23,744 nucleotides of DNA from an uncultured Dialister sp. GTDB taxonomy: Bacteria; Bacillota; Negativicutes; Veillonellales; Dialisteraceae. The notes under the pieces are model-generated. The model was not told where the DNA came from. It was given only the letters and a program-made list of their open reading frames with translations, and ran no database searches. A program made the position numbers and the translations under genes. This document shows positions 7,687 through 15,678 of the stretch, one piece after another (within the stretch, counting starts at the first letter, position 1; every line of letters begins with the position of its first letter). The stretch lies in the NCBI RefSeq assembly GCF_900765565.1, contig NZ_CAAFRZ010000126.1, positions 1-23,744 on the forward strand. The letters are read 5' to 3'.

Positions 7687-7716
7687 ATTATACTTCATTG
7701 AAAACCATGGAGACAA
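7687..7716 (-). promoter_or_regulatory. promoter of the response regulator/kinase operon
   Basis: On the minus strand, TTGTCT (7716-7711), an 18-base spacer and a perfect TATAAT (7692-7687) lie 56 bases from the start codon. Confidence 0.6.
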
Positions 7717-7886
7717 TGGGCAAATAGGAGATCTATTCGGGGGGAAATGGGGCTGTAAAATAATGGCTCAAATTTGATTTTGGGTTTATTCGGCGAGTAT
7801 GGCTCCAGAGGCCTATGGGTTCAGAAGGTTCCCGGTATTCACCGAATCCTCAAGAATCTTCTGACCATTCGGGACCCTGTTTTTTA

Positions 7887-7915
7887 TTGACGGGAGGGCT
7901 TCCTTTCTTTATAAT
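7887..7915 (+). promoter_or_regulatory. strong promoter of the TetR/RND efflux operon
   Basis: TTGACG (7887-7892), exactly 17 bases, then TATAAT (7910-7915): close to the vegetative consensus. Transcription should begin near 7922, inside the repeated CAGTACT motif. The rest of the 326-base gap back to 7632 holds the divergent regulator promoter and a loose inverted repeat (TTCAGAAG near 7820, CTTCTGA near 7860), with no gene. Confidence 0.75.
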
Positions 7916-7920
7916 AGGTA

Positions 7921-7948
7921 CAGTACTAGAAAAACTAAATCAGTACTG
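7921..7948. promoter_or_regulatory. candidate TetR operator: paired CAGTACT motifs
   Basis: CAGTACTA (7921-7928) and the perfect palindrome CAGTACTG (7941-7948) are 20 bases apart, about two helical turns. They lie at the predicted transcription start and just before the GGAGG of the TetR gene. This is where an autorepressor of this family would be expected to bind. Confidence 0.5.
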
Positions 7949-7957
7949 GAGGTAGCT

Positions 7958-8548
7958 ATGAAAGACAGACTGGTGAAAGCGACACTGGAAGAGATGAAGT
8001 CCCGGTCCCTCAAATTTACGATGGATGACCTGGCAAAGAAGCTCCATGCCAGCAAGAGTTCTATTTACAAGGTGGTACGGTCGAAGGAAGACCTGGTACG
8101 GCTTGTCATGCACTGGGCCATGGAACGGTTTGACAGCCGGGCAGAGCCCCTGATCCACGGAAGGGGATCCGTAAACAGCCGGCTCATGGCGTTCTGCGGC
8201 CTTTTCTTCGAAACATTCTGGTACCTGCCGGACGCGGTGAACGAGGATCTCCAGAACCGGTATGAAGATATCTGGCAGGAATGGAACCAATACAGGGAAA
8301 GTAAATTTGACGATATGATGGCCCTCCTCAAGGAAGGCGTGGACAAAGGGGAATACCGCCGGGTGAACCTTCCTGTGGTGCGGCAGTGCGTATTTTATGC
8401 AGCCCAGGGACTTACGGATCCTGCATTTCTGAAGGAAATGAATATGACCGGAAAAGATGTGCTGGAACTTTTGGAAGATATTATGCTGAAAGGCCTGGAA
8501 GCGCGGGAAGAACCGGCAGGCAGTACAAACAGGGGAGATAAAAAATGA
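7958..8548 (+). CDS. TetR/AcrR-family transcriptional regulator
   Basis: 196 residues. The N-terminal helix-turn-helix (about 17-45) reads LKFTMDDLAKKLHASKSSIY, the usual TetR pattern of T-x-D-D-(I/L)-A...S-x-S-(T/S)-I-Y. The C-terminal part is all-helical, as expected of the ligand-binding/dimer domain. It is the first gene of an operon with an RND pump and most likely represses that operon until an inducer, possibly a pump substrate, binds (family knowledge plus position). ATG 7958 follows GGAGG at five bases. Its stop overlaps the next start by four bases (ATGA), so the genes are translationally coupled. Confidence 0.9.
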   Translation: MKDRLVKATLEEMKSRSLKFTMDDLAKKLHASKSSIYKVVRSKEDLVRLVMHWAMERFDSRAEPLIHGRGSVNSRLMAFCGLFFETFWYLPDAVNEDLQNRYEDIWQEWNQYRESKFDDMMALLKEGVDKGEYRRVNLPVVRQCVFYAAQGLTDPAFLKEMNMTGKDVLELLEDIMLKGLEAREEPAGSTNRGDKK

Positions 8549-9612
8549 TGAAGAATTGGAAGAAATGGATATGTGCCGGACTTCTCGGCACATCCATCCT
8601 TGTGGCAGGCTGCGGCCAGCAGGCGGCAGTATCCCATCAGGCACCGCTTGTAAAGACGGTGGTGGCGGGGGAATCGGTGAAAGGGGAAAAGACCACCTTC
8701 TCCGGCACCGTCCATGGGTACTTTGAGTCGCCCCTGGCTTTCCAGACCGGCGGCCGCATCATGGCCCGGTACGTGGACCAGGGCCAGCGGGTTTCTGCAG
8801 GGGATGTGCTGATGAAAGTGGATTCCAAGGACGCGGAAGAGCAGGTGGCCTCTGCCCAGAGTGCCCTTACCTCTGCCCAGGCATCGGCGGACCTGGCCTA
8901 TTCCACGGAAGCCCGGTACAGGCAGCTCCACGAGGCCAATGCCATTTCTGACCTGACCATGGACCAGGTCAGCAACAAGTCAGACCTTGCCAGGGCCCAG
9001 CTGGATTCGGCACAGGCCGCACTGGCCCGGGCGCAGAACAACCTGGGATTTACCCTCCTCACGGCGGACCGGGATGGAGTCATCGGCTCCACCATGTACG
9101 AAGTGGGGCAGGTGGTTTCGGCCGGCACTCCGGTGGTGACTATCATCGATGATTCGAGGAAGGATGTCCATATTTCCCTGACAGAAAAACAGTACAAGTC
9201 CTATGCCGTCGGTACACCGGCCACAGTGACCTTCTGGGCCCTCCCGGGAGTGACGGTAGAAGGCAGGGTGCGGGATATCGCTGCATCGCCGAATACAAAC
9301 ACCGGCACCTACGATGCTAAAGTGACACTCGTAGATCCGCCGGACTCCGTAGTCGTAGGCATGACGGCGGAAGTAAAATTCGGCACCCGGAACGAGGGGG
9401 ACGGATTCATGGTGCCCCTCTCCGCCATGGCCACCCAGAGCGAAAAACCGGCGGTATGGGTGGTGAAGGACAATAAGGTCCACCTCGTAGAAGTAACCAC
9501 CGGCCGCTACGGCGAAGATACGGTAGAAATCACCGGAGGCATTGCCAAAGGGGACCGCATCGTTTCTGCCGGGGCCTCTAAGCTCACGGAAGGGGAAGAG
9601 GTGAGAACATGA
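8545..9612 (+). CDS. RND efflux periplasmic adaptor (membrane fusion lipoprotein)
   Basis: 355 residues. The N-terminus is a lipoprotein signal: charged start, hydrophobic stretch, lipobox LVAGC with C23 as the lipidated residue. The barrel-sandwich/lipoyl half-motif GQRVSAGDVLMKVD is followed by an Ala/Gln-rich helical hairpin (about 95-165) and the returning lipoyl half DGVIGSTMYEVGQVVSAG. Then come the beta-barrel and membrane-proximal domains (TVTFWALPG, VVVGMTAEVKFG). The protein would anchor in the inner membrane and join the RND transporter to an outer-membrane channel. It overlaps both neighbours by four bases. No TolC-like gene is in the window, so the channel must be encoded elsewhere. 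Confidence 0.93.
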   Translation: MMKNWKKWICAGLLGTSILVAGCGQQAAVSHQAPLVKTVVAGESVKGEKTTFSGTVHGYFESPLAFQTGGRIMARYVDQGQRVSAGDVLMKVDSKDAEEQVASAQSALTSAQASADLAYSTEARYRQLHEANAISDLTMDQVSNKSDLARAQLDSAQAALARAQNNLGFTLLTADRDGVIGSTMYEVGQVVSAGTPVVTIIDDSRKDVHISLTEKQYKSYAVGTPATVTFWALPGVTVEGRVRDIAASPNTNTGTYDAKVTLVDPPDSVVVGMTAEVKFGTRNEGDGFMVPLSAMATQSEKPAVWVVKDNKVHLVEVTTGRYGEDTVEITGGIAKGDRIVSAGASKLTEGEEVRT

Positions 9613-12600
9613 AAGGGGTGAACCTGGCGGAATGGGCGATTCGCCATAAGCAGATCGTCTATTTCTTCATCATATCCATCATCATTGGCGGTATTTTCTC
9701 CTACTTCCGTCTGGGCCGCAGCGAGGACCCGAATTTCACCATTCGTGAAATGGTGATCGCCGCCGCCTGGCCCGGTGCCACGGCGGAGCAGATTACGGAC
9801 CAGGTCACCTATCCCCTGGAGCGGAAGCTGCAGGATACGAAGGGCCTGGACTACATCAAATCCTTCACCCACGACGGGAAGACCGTTATTTACGTGGACC
9901 TGAAGGACAGCGTGCCGAAGTCGGAAGTCCAGCAGCGCTGGCACGATGTGAGAAATTCTATTACCGACGTATGGAGCGACCTTCCCTCCGGCGTGCAGGG
10001 CCCTGTCATCAACGACCGCTTCGATGATGTATACGGCTCCATCTATGCTTTGACCGGCAATGATTACAGCTACGAGGAAAAACGTAAATACGCAGAAGAC
10101 ATTCGCCGCCGGCTGGTGCTGGTACCGGACGTGCAGCAGGTGAAACTCCTGGGCGTGCAGGAGCAGATGATTTACGTGGAAATGGACCAGAACAAGCTGG
10201 CCTCCTTCGGCCTGTCTCCTTCCGATATTTATGGCATCATCAAGCAGCAGTCCGCCATGATGCCTGCCGGCACCATACACACGGATTCCCGGAACGTGGC
10301 TATCCGGGTGGAAGGACTCCTGGGTACGACGGAAGCCCTGAAAAATATTCCTATTCACGTGGGAGAGCGGAATTTCCACTTAGGCGACGTGGCGAAGGTC
10401 ACCCAAACCTACACGGACCCGGAAACATCTCTCATGTATTTCAACGGCAAGCCGGCCATCGGTATCGCCGTGGCCATGGCGGATGGCGGTAATAACCTCA
10501 CCCTGGGGAAGAATCTCCAGGCCGCCGTGGACAATATGAAATCTGAACTTCCGGCGGGCATGGATGTGGACCTGGTAGCAGACCAGCCGAAGGTGGTCAA
10601 TAATTCCATTGCCGAATTCACGGAAGCCCTGATCGAAGCCCTTATCATCGTCATGGCGGTGAGCTTCCTGTCCCTGGGCCTTCGGAGCGGCATGGTTCTC
10701 GCCATGTGCGTACCGGTGGTGGTATGTGCTTCCTTCCTTTTCATGAAATGGCGGGGCATCGACCTCCACATCGTATCCCTGGGGTCCCTGATCGTATCCC
10801 TTGGGCTTCTGGTGGATGATGCCATCATCGTCATCGAAATGATGCAGGTAAAGCTGGAGCACGGCTGCGGCCGCATGGAATCGGCAGAAGGAGCCTACAA
10901 GGCCTGCGCTGCCCCCATGCTGGCGGGCACCCTCATTACGGCGGCCGGCTTTATTCCCGTAGGACTGGCAGAAGGACAGGTCACGGAATATACGAATTCC
11001 CTTTTCTGGGTCATCGGTTCCACTCTTCTCCTTTCCTGGATTGCCTCCATCTTCGTGAGTCCGGTGCTTGGATACCAGTTCATCAAACTGGGTAAGCCGA
11101 ACCCCATCAAGGTGAAAATCCAGGACAAAGCCTACGGCGCATTCCGGAGAGCCGTGAAACTGTTCGTCCATTATCGGAAGACCGCCATCATCGGCGTAGG
11201 GGCACTCTTTGTGTTTGCCCTCATGACGCTTCCCCTGGTGAACCATGAATTCTTCCCGGCCTCTGTGCGGCCGGAAATCATTTTGGATGTGAACCTTCCC
11301 TCCGGCGCTTCCATCAAAGATACGAAGAAAGTCATGTCCGCCGTGGCAGACAGTCTCTACGGCGATGACCGGGTGTCCTCCTTTTCCACCTACATCGGCG
11401 ATACGGCGCCCCGATTCATTCTCCTCTTCAATCCCCAGGCAGCGGAAGATGACCATGGCCAGATGATTATTGTAGCCAAGGACACCACATCCCGGGATAC
11501 GCTCCGGAAAGATGTGGAAACCATGCTGGCCGACAGGTATCCGGAAGTCCGGTCCCATACCCGGCTCATCCAGACCGGTCCGCCGGCGGAGTACCCTGTG
11601 ATGCTCCGTCTCCGGGGCCCGGACGCCGGTAAGACGGCGGCCCTGGCGGAAGAGGCACTGGCCCTGGTGAAACAGCATCCGAACGTCACCAATGCTTCCC
11701 TGGACTGGCCCCAGCAGACACCGACCATCCACCTCACCATCAACCAGGATAAGGTGCGGGAACTGGGCATCGACAACTATGCCGTTTCCCAGGACCTCTA
11801 CGTGAAGCTGTCGGGATACAAAGTGGCAGAATCCTATCAGGGAGACCAGCTGGTACCCATTTCCTTCCGCCTGGAAGGGGACAACACCGCCCGTATGGCG
11901 AGCCTCTCTTCCCTGCCTGTGCATGTGGGGAATGGCCGCTACGTTCCTCTCGGTGAATTTGCGGATATTTCCTATCAGAATGAAACAAGTACCATCTGGC
12001 GGCGGAATATCGAACCCTGCATTACCATCCGAAGCGACGTGACCGGCGGCGTCACCAGTGACTCCGTGGCTTCCGCCCTCTATGACAAGACCCTGAAGGA
12101 TTTCCGGAATAACCTGCCCGATGGGTATACCCTTGAAAAGGACGGTACCCTGGAACGGAGCGATACCTCCATGAGGCAGATCATGGACACCTTGCCCATT
12201 ATGATATTCATCATCCTCATGGTGCTCATGTTCGAGCTGAAGGACCTCCGGCTCATGGTGATTGCCGCCATTTCCGCGCCCCTCGGTATGATCGGCTGCA
12301 TCCTGACCCTCGTGGTCACCCAGAAGCCCATGGGCTTCGTGGCTATCATCGGCATGCTGGCCATCGGCGGCATGGTGGTACGAAACAGTATCATCCTTCT
12401 GGACCAGATCCGGCAGCACCTGGAAAGCGGCATGGACCCCTACCATGCGGTCATTGAATCTGCGGTCCTCCGTTTCCGTCCCATCATGCTGACTTCCTTC
12501 GCCGAAGTACTCGGCATGATTCCTCTTCTCCCGAACCCCTTCTGGAGCCCCATGTCCGCTGCCTTCATCGGCGGCCTCTCCGTGGCGACTCCTCTGGGCC

Positions 12601-12743
12601 TCCTCTTCGTCCCTGCTCTTTACGCCTTCTGGTTTAAAGTCAAAGAACCGGAAGAAATCGTAGAACAGTTTGAAGAAGAAAAGGAAGAAAAGGAGGAACG
12701 GAAAGAAGCAAAGAAAAAGGCAAAAGAAGCCCGCAAGAAATAA
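9609..12743 (+). CDS. RND-family multidrug efflux transporter (AcrB/HAE-like)
   Basis: 1044 residues, the usual RND size, with duplicated architecture: one transmembrane helix, a large periplasmic loop (about 30-330), a helix bundle, a second loop (about 560-860) and the final bundle. The proton-relay pair D403/D404 sits in LGLLVDDAIIVIEMM of TM4, matching the AcrB Asp pair. AAWPGATAEQITDQVTYPLE and FRPIMLTSFAEVLGMIPL are typical family blocks. It should export hydrophobic or amphiphilic compounds by proton antiport. The last 35 residues are an unusual Lys/Glu-rich tail (EEEKEEKEERKEAKKKAKEA). Specificity cannot be read from sequence; heavy-metal pumps are less likely since the CzcA signature is absent. 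A strong terminator follows. Confidence 0.95.
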   Translation: MKGVNLAEWAIRHKQIVYFFIISIIIGGIFSYFRLGRSEDPNFTIREMVIAAAWPGATAEQITDQVTYPLERKLQDTKGLDYIKSFTHDGKTVIYVDLKDSVPKSEVQQRWHDVRNSITDVWSDLPSGVQGPVINDRFDDVYGSIYALTGNDYSYEEKRKYAEDIRRRLVLVPDVQQVKLLGVQEQMIYVEMDQNKLASFGLSPSDIYGIIKQQSAMMPAGTIHTDSRNVAIRVEGLLGTTEALKNIPIHVGERNFHLGDVAKVTQTYTDPETSLMYFNGKPAIGIAVAMADGGNNLTLGKNLQAAVDNMKSELPAGMDVDLVADQPKVVNNSIAEFTEALIEALIIVMAVSFLSLGLRSGMVLAMCVPVVVCASFLFMKWRGIDLHIVSLGSLIVSLGLLVDDAIIVIEMMQVKLEHGCGRMESAEGAYKACAAPMLAGTLITAAGFIPVGLAEGQVTEYTNSLFWVIGSTLLLSWIASIFVSPVLGYQFIKLGKPNPIKVKIQDKAYGAFRRAVKLFVHYRKTAIIGVGALFVFALMTLPLVNHEFFPASVRPEIILDVNLPSGASIKDTKKVMSAVADSLYGDDRVSSFSTYIGDTAPRFILLFNPQAAEDDHGQMIIVAKDTTSRDTLRKDVETMLADRYPEVRSHTRLIQTGPPAEYPVMLRLRGPDAGKTAALAEEALALVKQHPNVTNASLDWPQQTPTIHLTINQDKVRELGIDNYAVSQDLYVKLSGYKVAESYQGDQLVPISFRLEGDNTARMASLSSLPVHVGNGRYVPLGEFADISYQNETSTIWRRNIEPCITIRSDVTGGVTSDSVASALYDKTLKDFRNNLPDGYTLEKDGTLERSDTSMRQIMDTLPIMIFIILMVLMFELKDLRLMVIAAISAPLGMIGCILTLVVTQKPMGFVAIIGMLAIGGMVVRNSIILLDQIRQHLESGMDPYHAVIESAVLRFRPIMLTSFAEVLGMIPLLPNPFWSPMSAAFIGGLSVATPLGLLFVPALYAFWFKVKEPEEIVEQFEEEKEEKEERKEAKKKAKEARKK

Positions 12744-12747
12744 AAAG

Positions 12748-12782
12748 AATCCCCATCCGGTAAACCCGGACGGGGATTTTTT
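12748..12782 (+). terminator. rho-independent terminator of the efflux operon
   Basis: AATCCCCATCCGG and CCGGACGGGGATT form a 13-base stem with one mismatch around a short loop, followed by T residues, three bases after the RND stop codon. Confidence 0.92.
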
Positions 12783-12832
12783 GCTTAACCAGAGGTTTGC
12801 AGGAATCCTGTAAATGGGGCATAAGGGTGGTG

Positions 12833-12951
12833 GGTCGGACTGCGCTTCGCTGGTCCGACCGGGTTGTGGGTGCTTCGCACCGGGGGCATAAGGTACATCA
12901 GCCACCTTCGGTGGTATATTGCCTCATTTTCCACGGTTGCGGCAAAGCCGC
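12833..12951. repeat. cluster of four GC-rich hairpins (REP-like)
   Basis: In order: GGTCGGAC/GTCCGACC with inner GCGCTTCGC (12833-12860), GGTGC-ttc-GCACC (12869-12881), CCACC-ttc-GGTGG (12902-12914) and GCGGC-aaa-GCCGC (12939-12951). A pyrimidine-rich tail (CTCAACTCTCTTACCTCAAA) follows. No open frame with a ribosome binding site is present. It sits between convergent genes and may block read-through of the reductase gene. Confidence 0.6.
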
Positions 12952-12991
12952 TGAACCTCAACTCTCTTACCTCAAATCTCAATTCTGCCTT

Positions 12992-13546
12992 TTAAAACCC
13001 TTTCAGCCGTTCTGACAGCTTTTCCGCATGGGCCTTGCAGTCTTTAATGACCCGGTCCTTTACAAATTCCGGGCTCACGCCGGGAATGTAGGCACAGCCG
13101 AAGGTATAGATCGGTTCCTGGTATTCCATGCCGCAGAGCGCAGCAATCTGCTGGAAGTTGAAAAGAAAATCCTCAATAGGATGGTTATTGGGACCACCCA
13201 CTCTGTATGCGCTGGCAGGGCTGCCGGTGGTGAAGGAAATCTGGAATTTCTTTCCTTTGAGCGCCGTGCCGCCGGTGCCGTAGGCAAAGCCATGGGCAAA
13301 GACATCTTCCACCCAGTGTTTCATGAGGGCCGGATAAGAATACCACTGGATGGGGAACTGGAAGACAATGACATCGGCGTCCTTCAGCAGTTCCTGCTCC
13401 TTTTTCACATCGAATTCCCAGCCGATTTCATCGAGACGGTGGAGCGTAAATTCCGGTCCCAGTTCCTTCAGGGTTTCCAGAATTGTGCGGTTCGCCAGGG
13501 ACTTGTCCAAATGGGGATGACCGGATACAACAAGAATTTTTGCCAT
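12992..13546 (-). CDS. flavodoxin-fold NAD(P)H:quinone oxidoreductase
   Basis: 184 residues of the Flavodoxin_2 family (MdaB/KefF/YwrO-like). The FMN phosphate-binding start is ILVVSGHPHLDKSLANRTI. The block VFQFPIQWYSYPALMKHWVEDVF and the glycine-rich loop FTTGSPASAYRVGG are the hallmark cofactor and quinone-site segments of this family. Members reduce quinones or related electrophiles by two electrons and are cytosolic. The start is firm: AAGGAGGT lies seven bases before the ATG on the minus strand. It lies downstream of the rarD-like gene in the same direction, separated by 226 bases that carry repeats, so it probably has its own promoter. The physiological substrate is unknown. Confidence 0.88.
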   Translation of the reverse strand: MAKILVVSGHPHLDKSLANRTILETLKELGPEFTLHRLDEIGWEFDVKKEQELLKDADVIVFQFPIQWYSYPALMKHWVEDVFAHGFAYGTGGTALKGKKFQISFTTGSPASAYRVGGPNNHPIEDFLFNFQQIAALCGMEYQEPIYTFGCAYIPGVSPEFVKDRVIKDCKAHAEKLSERLKGF

Positions 13547-13747
13547 GGTAAAGACCTCCTTACAGGGGTAAATATAACGGATACCATACTGTCCTTATTG
13601 TAACACAGGGAAGTAAAGGAAAGATAAAGAGAGACAGGGCTTTGGCCTGTCGGGAAAGTGGTGTCCTGCGGACTGTGATTGAGTGGTTTGCAATTTGGCA
13701 GCGGCACTTTGGGGATGAGTCTATGTTTTTAATTTGAGAGGATAACC

Positions 13748-13777
13748 TCAATCTCAGCCTCGGTCTCGACCTCTACC
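13748..13777. repeat. degenerate hexamer repeat, second site
   Basis: Five 6-base units (TCAATC, TCAGCC, TCGGTC, TCGACC, TCTACC) of the same type as at 124-171. The array runs into the last codons of the rarD-like gene, whose stop is at 13775-13773. Confidence 0.6.
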
Positions 13778-14663
13778 CCTCCCTGTTTTCCCGAAAGTCA
13801 GAAATGGTGAACAGTACCAGGGAAATCCAAATGGCAGCGAAGCCGAAAAGCTGGATCCCTGTAAAGGGTTCGTGGTACAGGAAAAGGCCGATGACCAGGG
13901 ACAGGCTGGGGGAAATGTACTGGCAGAATCCCAGTACGTTCAATGGCAGGTGGTTTGCTCCGGCGGAGAAGAGGAGGAGCGGTAGGGCTGTCACAATGCC
14001 GGCCCCTGCGAGGCACAGGGTGAACTGGCTGTTTCCTGCCAGGAAATGGCTGCTGCCATTCGCCTGCAGGAGCAGCACGCAGCCCAGGGCCAGGGGAAGC
14101 ACCAGCAGGGTTTCCAGGGTGATACTGATGAAGGGGCTGATATGGAGCTCCTTCTTGGCGGCGCCGTAGAGGGCAAAGGTGATAGCCAGTCCCAGGGAGA
14201 CCACCGGGAAATGGCCGATAAGGAAACTCATGACCAGGATACCGAGAAAGGCGATGCCGATGGAAATCCATTTCAGCTTTGAAAGCCGTTCATGGAAGAG
14301 GAGAACCCCCAGAAATACACTGACAAGAGGATTGATGTAATAGCCAAAACTGGAATCCACGATATGGTCATGGGTGACGGCCCAGATGAACAGGCACCAG
14401 TTGGCGGTGATGAGAAGGGCAGCGGAAATCATGAGGAGCCCCCGCTTCCTGTGGGCCATGAGCGCAGAAACGGTGTCCCGGAATTCTTTTTCCTTTTTCA
14501 GGAAGGCCAGGACAAGGACCATGCAGACAAAGGACCACAGGATGCGGTGGGCCAGGATTTCATAGGCCCCTACCCCTTCCAGTAGTTTCCAGTACAGCGG
14601 CAGTATGCCCCAGAGCAGGTATCCTCCAAGGGCTGCCAGAAGTCCCTCTTTTCTTTCTGCCAT
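13773..14663 (-). CDS. rarD: RarD-like EamA/DMT-superfamily permease
   Basis: 296 residues with about ten hydrophobic helices in two EamA repeats. The N-terminus KEGLLAALGGYLLWGILPLYWKLL and the motifs EILAHRILWS, NWCLFIWAV, SSFGYYINPLV and FCQYISPSLSLVIGLFLYHE are characteristic of RarD. E. coli RarD has a historical link to chloramphenicol sensitivity, but the substrate of the family is not settled, so the symbol marks family only. ATG 14663 follows AAAGGAG at eight bases. The promoter region just upstream contains a Fur-box-like palindrome overlapping the likely -10. The C-terminal codons are built from the hexamer repeat. Confidence 0.9.
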   Translation of the reverse strand: MAERKEGLLAALGGYLLWGILPLYWKLLEGVGAYEILAHRILWSFVCMVLVLAFLKKEKEFRDTVSALMAHRKRGLLMISAALLITANWCLFIWAVTHDHIVDSSFGYYINPLVSVFLGVLLFHERLSKLKWISIGIAFLGILVMSFLIGHFPVVSLGLAITFALYGAAKKELHISPFISITLETLLVLPLALGCVLLLQANGSSHFLAGNSQFTLCLAGAGIVTALPLLLFSAGANHLPLNVLGFCQYISPSLSLVIGLFLYHEPFTGIQLFGFAAIWISLVLFTISDFRENREG

Positions 14664-14682
14664 GACGCGTCTCCTTTCTTTT

Positions 14683-14697
14683 TGATGAGAATTATCA
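14683..14697. promoter_or_regulatory. Fur-box-like palindrome upstream of rarD
   Basis: TGATGAGAATTATCA matches the 7-1-7 Fur consensus TGATAATNATTATCA at 12 of 14 fixed positions. It overlaps a minus-strand TATGAT (14699-14694) that could be the rarD -10, so binding there would repress. Only one site is seen, and Fur-like regulators share similar boxes. Confidence 0.4.
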
Positions 14698-14765
14698 TAC
14701 CATTGTTTCTTTTAAAAAGACAGGCAGTTTCTTCATGGACAGGAGGGACCCGGCAGAGAAAGATA

Positions 14766-14797
14766 TAAAAAAAGAGCTGCAGGAAATTCTGCAGCTC
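14766..14797 (-). terminator. rho-independent terminator of the PNPOx-fold gene
   Basis: On the minus strand GAGCTGCAG and CTGCAGCTC form a perfect 9-base stem with a short loop, followed by at least seven T, 14 bases after the stop codon. Confidence 0.9.
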
Positions 14798-14810
14798 CCG
14801 GAATTTTCAA

Positions 14811-15212
14811 TTATTCTCCCATGAGGACTTTCTTGTTGTCCGGACCCGGTGTGGTAACGACGATTTTGTTTGGCGTAATGATGAGGGCTCCCTTGGCATC
14901 GCAGGCGCCGTGGAAAAGTTCTTTAGCCATGGCTTTGAACTGATCCACCACCGGTCCTTCGGTTACGTATTCAGCGGTGCCCTTCACCTGGTACCCTTCG
15001 CTTGTCTTCGGATCATAGGCGGAAATGGCAATACGGTGGTTTGCTTCCACGTTGGCCAGGGTCTGCTTCAGGAATACATCGCCCACAGCCAGTTTTCCGT
15101 CATCCAGGACAGCCTTGAAGCCCACCGGCACTACATTCGGGAATCCTTTGATGCAGACCGTAGCGATTTCCCACAGGTTATTCTCCAGAATCTTCTTTAC
15201 ATTTTCATCCAT
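14811..15212 (-). CDS. pyridoxamine 5'-phosphate oxidase-fold flavoprotein
   Basis: 133 residues, typical of the small split-barrel FMN-binding family. The N-terminal ILENNLWEIATVCIKGFPNVVPVGF is the common start of these proteins (a helix, then a strand carrying names such as 'general stress protein 26-like'). DGKLAVGDVFLKQTLANVEAN and RIAISAYDP follow the family pattern. Members bind FMN or F420 and often act as reductases or stress proteins; true PNPO activity is unlikely at this length. AAGGAGG stands about eight bases before the ATG. A run of ten TTA repeats touches this ribosome binding site in the 5' leader, and a perfect TATAAT lies just beyond, so expression may vary with repeat number. 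Monocistronic, with its own terminator. Confidence 0.85.
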   Translation of the reverse strand: MDENVKKILENNLWEIATVCIKGFPNVVPVGFKAVLDDGKLAVGDVFLKQTLANVEANHRIAISAYDPKTSEGYQVKGTAEYVTEGPVVDQFKAMAKELFHGACDAKGALIITPNKIVVTTPGPDNKKVLMGE

Positions 15213-15225
15213 TTGGGGAGCCTCC

Positions 15226-15256
<31 letters not shown>

Positions 15257-15268
15257 ACGACTGTATAT

Positions 15269-15297
15269 ATTATAACTCTTTGCGAAGCAGGTTGAAA
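15269..15297 (-). promoter_or_regulatory. promoter of the PNPOx-fold gene
   Basis: Minus-strand TATAAT (15274-15269) with TTTCAA (15297-15292) 17 bases upstream. The -10 is perfect, the -35 poor. Transcription would start near 15262, so the message begins right at the TTA array. Confidence 0.55.
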
Positions 15298-15365
15298 GGG
15301 CGGGTAAAAGGAACAGCACTTGCCAATTTCAGTGAGCTGTTAGGTTTGGCGGTTAGTATGCTTGC

Positions 15366-15541
15366 GTGTAGAGTCACTCACACGGAGCTGCTGGCTTTTA
15401 GCTTCTAGCTGCCAGGAAAGCTGGCCAGCCTGCGGCGCTTCCCACCCGATATTTCCGTCAGTCATTCGTGCCGTAGGCTGTAGAGCTTTCCTAGTTGCTA
15501 GAAGCTAGTAGCTAGAAGCCCCCGCGCGAATGACTCTATCC
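15366..15541. repeat. MITE-like element, copy 4
   Basis: The right end TGACTCTATCC (15531-15541) is intact and the left end GTGTAGAGTCA slightly decayed. The arms carry CTTTTAGCTTCTAGCTGCC and GCTAGAAGCTAGTAGC, which are mutually complementary, so the whole 176 bases can fold as one long hairpin. The interior shares GCCTGCGGCG and GTGCCGTAGGCTG with copies 2 and 3. With the TTA array it accounts for most of the 466-base gap. Confidence 0.75.
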
Positions 15542-15625
15542 ATCAGCCCCCTCAACAGCTCGTCAAACCGCAATATGGCGGCTTTCCCATCAGCATGCCT
15601 AATAGCAAACGCCGCGGGAAACTCT

Positions 15626-15634
15626 GTGCTATAA
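15626..15634 (+). promoter_or_regulatory. extended -10 promoter of the first beta-helix gene
   Basis: TGCTATAAT (TGn 15626-15628, TATAAT 15629-15634) lies 45 bases before the ATG. The longer string CTGTGCTATAAT is the same as upstream of the CpXC gene. No clear -35. Confidence 0.6.
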
Positions 15635-15678
15635 TAGGGCCATCACCAGTTAGTTACTGAAAGTAAGGAGTGATTGCT

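Noticed and set aside
10380..12905. 841-codon open frame on the minus strand opposite the RND transporter
   Set aside because: No ribosome binding site and no recognisable domain; His/Gly/Asp-rich low-quality composition. It is an antisense artefact of strong third-position GC bias in the transporter gene.
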